A DNA stretch of 18,936 bases. It comes from Thioalkalivibrio nitratireducens (GTDB taxonomy: Bacteria; Pseudomonadota; Gammaproteobacteria; Ectothiorhodospirales; Ectothiorhodospiraceae). The stretch spans positions 1-18,936 of the forward strand of contig JAABSN010000054.1 in NCBI GenBank assembly GCA_011390385.1, given 5' to 3'. The stretch's first letter is position 1. The number at the start of each line of letters is the position of its first letter. The translations under genes were made by a program, and so were the position numbers. Positions 15,945 to 18,936 of this stretch are shown here, piece by piece. The notes beneath the pieces were generated by a model that worked only from the letters and a program-made list of their open reading frames with translations, was not told the DNA's origin and searched no databases.

Positions 15945-16069
15945 GGTGTCAACGAGCGCAGCGAATTGCACCGTTCGAGGCCCGGGGCCCGGGGCCTGGA
16001 ACCAGGACCGGCGCGGTATCGGTGCGGTTCGGCTTCGCCTCACCGCACCCTACGCGGGTTCTTTCACGC
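15941..16069 (+). repeat. Dispersed twin-hairpin repeat, copy 5
   Basis: GTAGGGTGTCAACGAGCGCA, GCGAATTGCACCGTTCGAGG, a core of CCCGGGGCCCGGGGCC and more, GGTGCGGTTCGGCTTCGCCT, CACCGCACCCTACGCGGG, tail TTCTTTCACGC. The most complete copy. It starts one base before the stop codon of the GGDEF-EAL gene and lies between convergent genes. Confidence 0.93.
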
Positions 16070-16085
16070 TAACTCCGGTCGCCAA

Positions 16086-16553
16086 CTAGAACACACACCC
16101 CAGGCCCTGTACGGTAACCACCGGTCCGTCGCGCCGACCTCGAAAGTACCCGGCCTCTGGCATCAGTGCCTCCATCACCAGCTGCCACACATCACCAGCC
16201 AGCCCGCTCCCGGGTTGTGGCCCCGTGATCGTCAGCAATGCATTACGGCCGCATCCGATCAGTTCGAGACTGATACGGCGCGATGAACCGACGATACAGC
16301 TGACCGCGCGGGCCTCGGCGAGAAGATCCAGGTCGATCGACAACGAAGTTCCCGGGCCATCGACCAACAAAGTGCGACCGCACAGTCGGCAGCGTACAGG
16401 CTCGGTATGTAGCGAGACGCTGCCGGTACCCTGATCGAGGCAGATATCAAGCGGCATTGCCTGATCATCGACGACATCCAGCAATGCCGGCAGATGGTCC
16501 AGCGCGACAGGCCAACTCGCGCCTTGGGTGATCATGCGTTGAATGTCCATCAC
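16086..16553 (-). CDS. Single-module HemS/ChuX-like heme-utilisation protein
   Basis: About 155 residues. The region from MPLDICLD through SVSLHTEPVRCRL, SLSIDLDLLAEARAV and RRISLELIGCGRNALL to VWQLVMEAL aligns in order with the C-terminal half of HemS-type heme-trafficking/degrading proteins (IHSGPVKR, then LHL...IASAWVVRKP, then SLELFDAEG). Only one module is present, as in ChuX/HutX. The alignment was made from memory, so the family is likely, not certain. Start is ambiguous: GTG at 16553 has GGAGG seven bases upstream and overlaps the stop of a small ORF (GTGA); ATG at 16550, 16601 and 16613 are alternatives, and the frame is open to 16769. The Fur-type promoter upstream supports an iron or heme role. 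Confidence 0.65.
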   Translation of the reverse strand: MMDIQRMITQGASWPVALDHLPALLDVVDDQAMPLDICLDQGTGSVSLHTEPVRCRLCGRTLLVDGPGTSLSIDLDLLAEARAVSCIVGSSRRISLELIGCGRNALLTITGPQPGSGLAGDVWQLVMEALMPEAGYFRGRRDGPVVTVQGLGCVF

Positions 16554-16714
16554 CGCGTCGCCTCCTCGTGCCTGTTCCAGCGCTGGCGGCAGCTCGGACA
16601 TCCTTTCGTGCATGGGGAACCCAGTGCCGGGGTCGCCGGGGATTCCGGGTTCGTGACGTCGACCCCTGGAGCCGACGGACGACGGTGGACAATAGCGCGT
16701 TGACTGCAGGACAT
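16550..16714 (-). CDS. Possible small ORF (54 aa) upstream of the heme gene
   Basis: Starts ATG at 16714 with GGGAG about six bases upstream, ends TGA overlapping the GTG start of the heme-like gene. The product is rich in Pro, Arg and Cys, with CTKGCPSC near the C-terminus that could bind a metal. No family recognised; it does not look like HemP. In the stretch where it overlaps the possible N-terminal extension of the heme gene, its frame has the stronger G/C third-position bias, which mildly favours this frame being the translated one. Confidence 0.4.
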   Translation of the reverse strand: MSCSQRAIVHRRPSAPGVDVTNPESPATPALGSPCTKGCPSCRQRWNRHEEATR

Positions 16715-16891
16715 CTCGCTCTCCCTTGATGGCTGAACTGAAGACCGTTCCTGCTGGCTGGGACACCATTGACCATCGGTTCCCTCTGGCTGGCGGACGG
16801 AGAAACAGGCCGAAAACACAATCCCGGTCAGTTCAGGGATCTCACGATCCCGGCGGTGCCGTGTTCAGGTCCTGTAACGTTCGCAAACGTT

Positions 16892-16910
16892 AATGGGAAT
16901 TATTACTATT
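16892..16910. promoter_or_regulatory. Fur box
   Basis: AATGGGAATTATTACTATT, a 19-base imperfect dyad in GC-rich DNA, agreeing at about 16 of 19 positions with the gammaproteobacterial Fur-box pattern AATGAGAATTATTATCATT (from memory). It covers the -10 of the promoter below, the usual repressor position. Confidence 0.75.
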
Positions 16911-16927
16911 CATAAATTCAATGTCAA
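16899..16927 (-). promoter_or_regulatory. Sigma70 promoter reading toward the heme-like gene
   Basis: On the minus strand: TTGACA (16922-16927), 17-base spacer, AATAAT (16899-16904). The -35 is perfect and the -10 has five of six consensus bases. Transcription would start near 16892 and give a leader of about 180 bases before the small ORF. Overlap with the Fur box implies repression by iron. Confidence 0.78.
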
Positions 16928-16929
16928 CG

Positions 16930-17064
16930 AGTTTGCCTTGAAATCCTTGCTGCGACGGACAGTCACCGCTCTCACGCACGCCGGCCTCCCGGCAGAACGA
17001 GCGGCGGTTTCGCGATGGCGAGCAGTGCGTTGCTGCGAGCCCTTCAGTGACCGCCCAGTTGCCA
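16930..17064. other. Spacer between exbD and the Fur-controlled promoter
   Basis: About 135 bases without a gene. No intrinsic terminator with a T-run was seen after exbD, so some readthrough into the heme-like gene is possible. Confidence 0.4.
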
Positions 17065-17478
17065 TCAGTTCAGCTCCGGCTGCGAAACGAAGGCAAGGCG
17101 CGCCACGCCCGCACGACGCACATCAGCCATGATACGGGCCAGCGTCTCGTAACGAGTGTCGCGATCCGCACGCAGGTAGACGGCGAGATCCGGATTGCTG
17201 GTCACCGCGTCGCTGAGGCGCTGCGCGAGTTCGCCCTCGTCGAGCACCTGGTTGTCCCAGAACAATCGGCCCGTGGCATCCAGCGCGAGCGTCACACTAT
17301 CCACCGTCTCCTGGCTGGGGCTGCTGCTGGCCCGGGGCAATTCCAGTTGCACCGAGTGGGTAATCACCGGCGCGGTGACGATGAAGATCACCAGCAACAC
17401 CAACATCACGTCGACCAGCGGAATCACGTTCATTTCCGACATCGGCTCGGTGGTATCGCCCAGGCGTCCGAAAGACAT
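17065..17478 (-). CDS. exbD: TonB-system proton channel protein ExbD
   Basis: Part of the ExbB-ExbD motor that uses proton motive force to energise TonB for outer-membrane uptake of iron complexes and similar ligands. 137 residues: one membrane helix at about 18-38 (VIPLVDVMLVLLVIFIV) with the essential aspartate D23, then a periplasmic domain ending FVSQPELN. MSEMNVIPLVDVM is the family signature. ATG at 17478 comes three bases after the exbB stop. Confidence 0.96.
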   Translation of the reverse strand: MSFGRLGDTTEPMSEMNVIPLVDVMLVLLVIFIVTAPVITHSVQLELPRASSSPSQETVDSVTLALDATGRLFWDNQVLDEGELAQRLSDAVTSNPDLAVYLRADRDTRYETLARIMADVRRAGVARLAFVSQPELN

Positions 17479-17481
17479 GGT

Positions 17482-18228
17482 TCAGGCTCCCTCGGCCGAT
17501 GGCCGGGTGTCGCTCGCGGGGAGCGGTTGCGTGTCGGCCCGCCGTCCGTGTATCCCTGGTGCAAAATCGGAATGCATCAGAAACGCGTGCAGGTCATGGG
17601 CAAATGCCTCGAAGTCCTGCTGCATCAGCCGGTTGAACCGATTGAAAATGTTGAAGAACGCGACTGCGGGGATCGCGGCCGCCAGTCCCGCCGCGGTCGC
17701 AACCAGCGCCTCGCCCAGTGGGCCCGCGACCAGATCCATCGACACGCTCTCCATGATCGAAAGTTCGATCAGGGCATTGTGAATGCCCCATACCGTTCCG
17801 AACAGACCAATGAACGGTGCCAGACTGCCGACAGAAGCCAACAGGGTCTGGCCGGCCTGCAGACGCAATTGCTGCCGGTCCAGCGACTGCCGGATCATGC
17901 GGATCATGTGATCGTCCAGACGCTGCTCGCCCTTCGGGCTGGTGTCATGCCGGCCCGGATAGGTTTCCACCGCGTGCCAGCCATCGCGTGCCATTTCCGC
18001 CAGCGGACCACGGCTGCCGTACACCGCATCGCGAAGCGCGCGAGTACTCTCCGCGTTCCAGAACGCCTGAAGGAAGCGCCGGTTCGCCCGACGGGTCTCG
18101 ATCAGGCTCAGGCCCTTGGTGGCGGCGATCGCCCAGGTCGAGATCGACAATACAAGCAGAGTCAAAAAGACGCCGATCAATACGACATCGCCGTGACGGA
18201 AGACATAGAAGATATCGAGTTCGGTCAT
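17482..18228 (-). CDS. exbB: TonB-system proton channel protein ExbB
   Basis: Inner-membrane MotA/TolQ/ExbB family protein of 248 residues. Helices at about 14-36, 125-150 and 172-197. The segments APFIGLFGTVWGIHNAL (137-153) and LGEALVATAAGLAAAIPAVAFFN (171-193) are the pore-lining signature. The C-terminal 30 residues after HSDFAPG look like a flexible extension. It is preceded by 211 bases separating it from tonB, which hold repeat copy 6, and followed closely by exbD. Confidence 0.96.
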   Translation of the reverse strand: MTELDIFYVFRHGDVVLIGVFLTLLVLSISTWAIAATKGLSLIETRRANRRFLQAFWNAESTRALRDAVYGSRGPLAEMARDGWHAVETYPGRHDTSPKGEQRLDDHMIRMIRQSLDRQQLRLQAGQTLLASVGSLAPFIGLFGTVWGIHNALIELSIMESVSMDLVAGPLGEALVATAAGLAAAIPAVAFFNIFNRFNRLMQQDFEAFAHDLHAFLMHSDFAPGIHGRRADTQPLPASDTRPSAEGA

Positions 18229-18274
18229 AGGATCGGCCCCCTCGGGGCGTTATTGTTAGCGCGAAAAACCTGCA

Positions 18275-18383
18275 TAGGGTGCCGTGAGGCGCAGCCGCAC
18301 CGCACCGGAACGACGTCGGCCCTGACCCTCAGGCGCCCAGGCCTCGAGCGGTGCAATTCGCTGCGCTCATTGACACCCTACGC
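18275..18383 (-). repeat. Dispersed twin-hairpin repeat, copy 6 (inverted)
   Basis: Plus strand: ATAGGGTGCCGTGAGGCGCA, GCCGCACCGCACCGG, core, CTCGAGCGGTGCAATTCGCT, GCGCTCATTGACACCCTACG. This is the reverse complement of copies 4 and 5. The distal tail lies outside, as GTTAGCGCGAAAAACC at 18255-18270. Sits between tonB and exbB. Confidence 0.92.
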
Positions 18384-18439
18384 CTACGGTTTTCATGTTT
18401 CGGGGTGGCAGGCATGGCCATGGGAGTTCAGTCAGTCGC

Positions 18440-18936
<497 letters not shown>

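Noticed and set aside
2482..16100. Several short open frames beginning MSAANCTV or MSAENCT, or reading VRFGFASRHP, in different places
   Set aside because: They are translations of the repeat arms. Their similarity comes from the DNA repeat, they have no consistent length or end, and they show no protein family motif.

Overview
The window reads as chromosomal DNA of a GC-rich gammaproteobacterium, most likely a chemolithoautotroph related to the Ectothiorhodospiraceae / Thioalkalivibrio group. The evidence is the pcnB-folK-deoxynucleoside kinase gene order, YcgN and Hsp15 homologues, an alpha-carboxysome shell protein (CsoS1D), and a TonB/ExbB/ExbD system followed by a heme-utilisation-like gene. 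The taxonomic placement is inference from gene content; there is no rRNA or marker gene here to fix it. No tRNA, rRNA, CRISPR array, transposase or prophage gene was seen.

Layout. Positions 1-2400 (minus strand) hold a tightly coupled operon, pcnB > folK > deoxynucleoside kinase, which runs off the left edge. Positions 2739-3604 (minus) hold hslR > Nudix hydrolase. A glutathione S-transferase-like gene (3658-4350, plus) converges on, and overlaps, ycgN (minus), which follows a membrane-anchored protein of unknown function. Positions 5876-8577 (plus) hold a Tat-exported metallo-beta-lactamase-fold hydrolase, a WYL-domain regulator and a stand-alone HIRAN-domain protein. Then come csoS1D (minus) without carboxysome neighbours, a transglutaminase-like protein (minus), an ERCC4-HhH nuclease (plus), a small cupin (minus), lrgA-lrgB (minus), and a large PAS-PAS-GGDEF-EAL protein (plus). 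The right end (minus) is tonB > exbB > exbD, then a separate promoter with an overlapping Fur box that reads into a possible 54-residue ORF and a single-module HemS/ChuX-like gene. Iron and heme handling therefore ties the last 3 kb together.

The strongest structure not explained by genes is a dispersed repeat of about 110-130 bp, present in six copies (2471, 5677, 7979, 10717, 15941, 18275) in both orientations and essentially intergenic. Each arm can fold as a hairpin and the outer ends form an inverted repeat. Copies 3 and 5 contain the stop codons of the genes they abut, and copy 6 sits between tonB and exbB. Other points of interest are the CsoS1D gene away from a cso operon, the bacterial ERCC4-HhH nuclease, the WYL-HIRAN pair with a 9-bp perfect dyad between them, the near-consensus sigma70/Fur promoter, and a perfect 6-bp tandem repeat coding for Glu-Pro in TonB at the right edge. 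I did not find one clearly new multi-gene system; the repeat family and the WYL-HIRAN pair are the best candidates.
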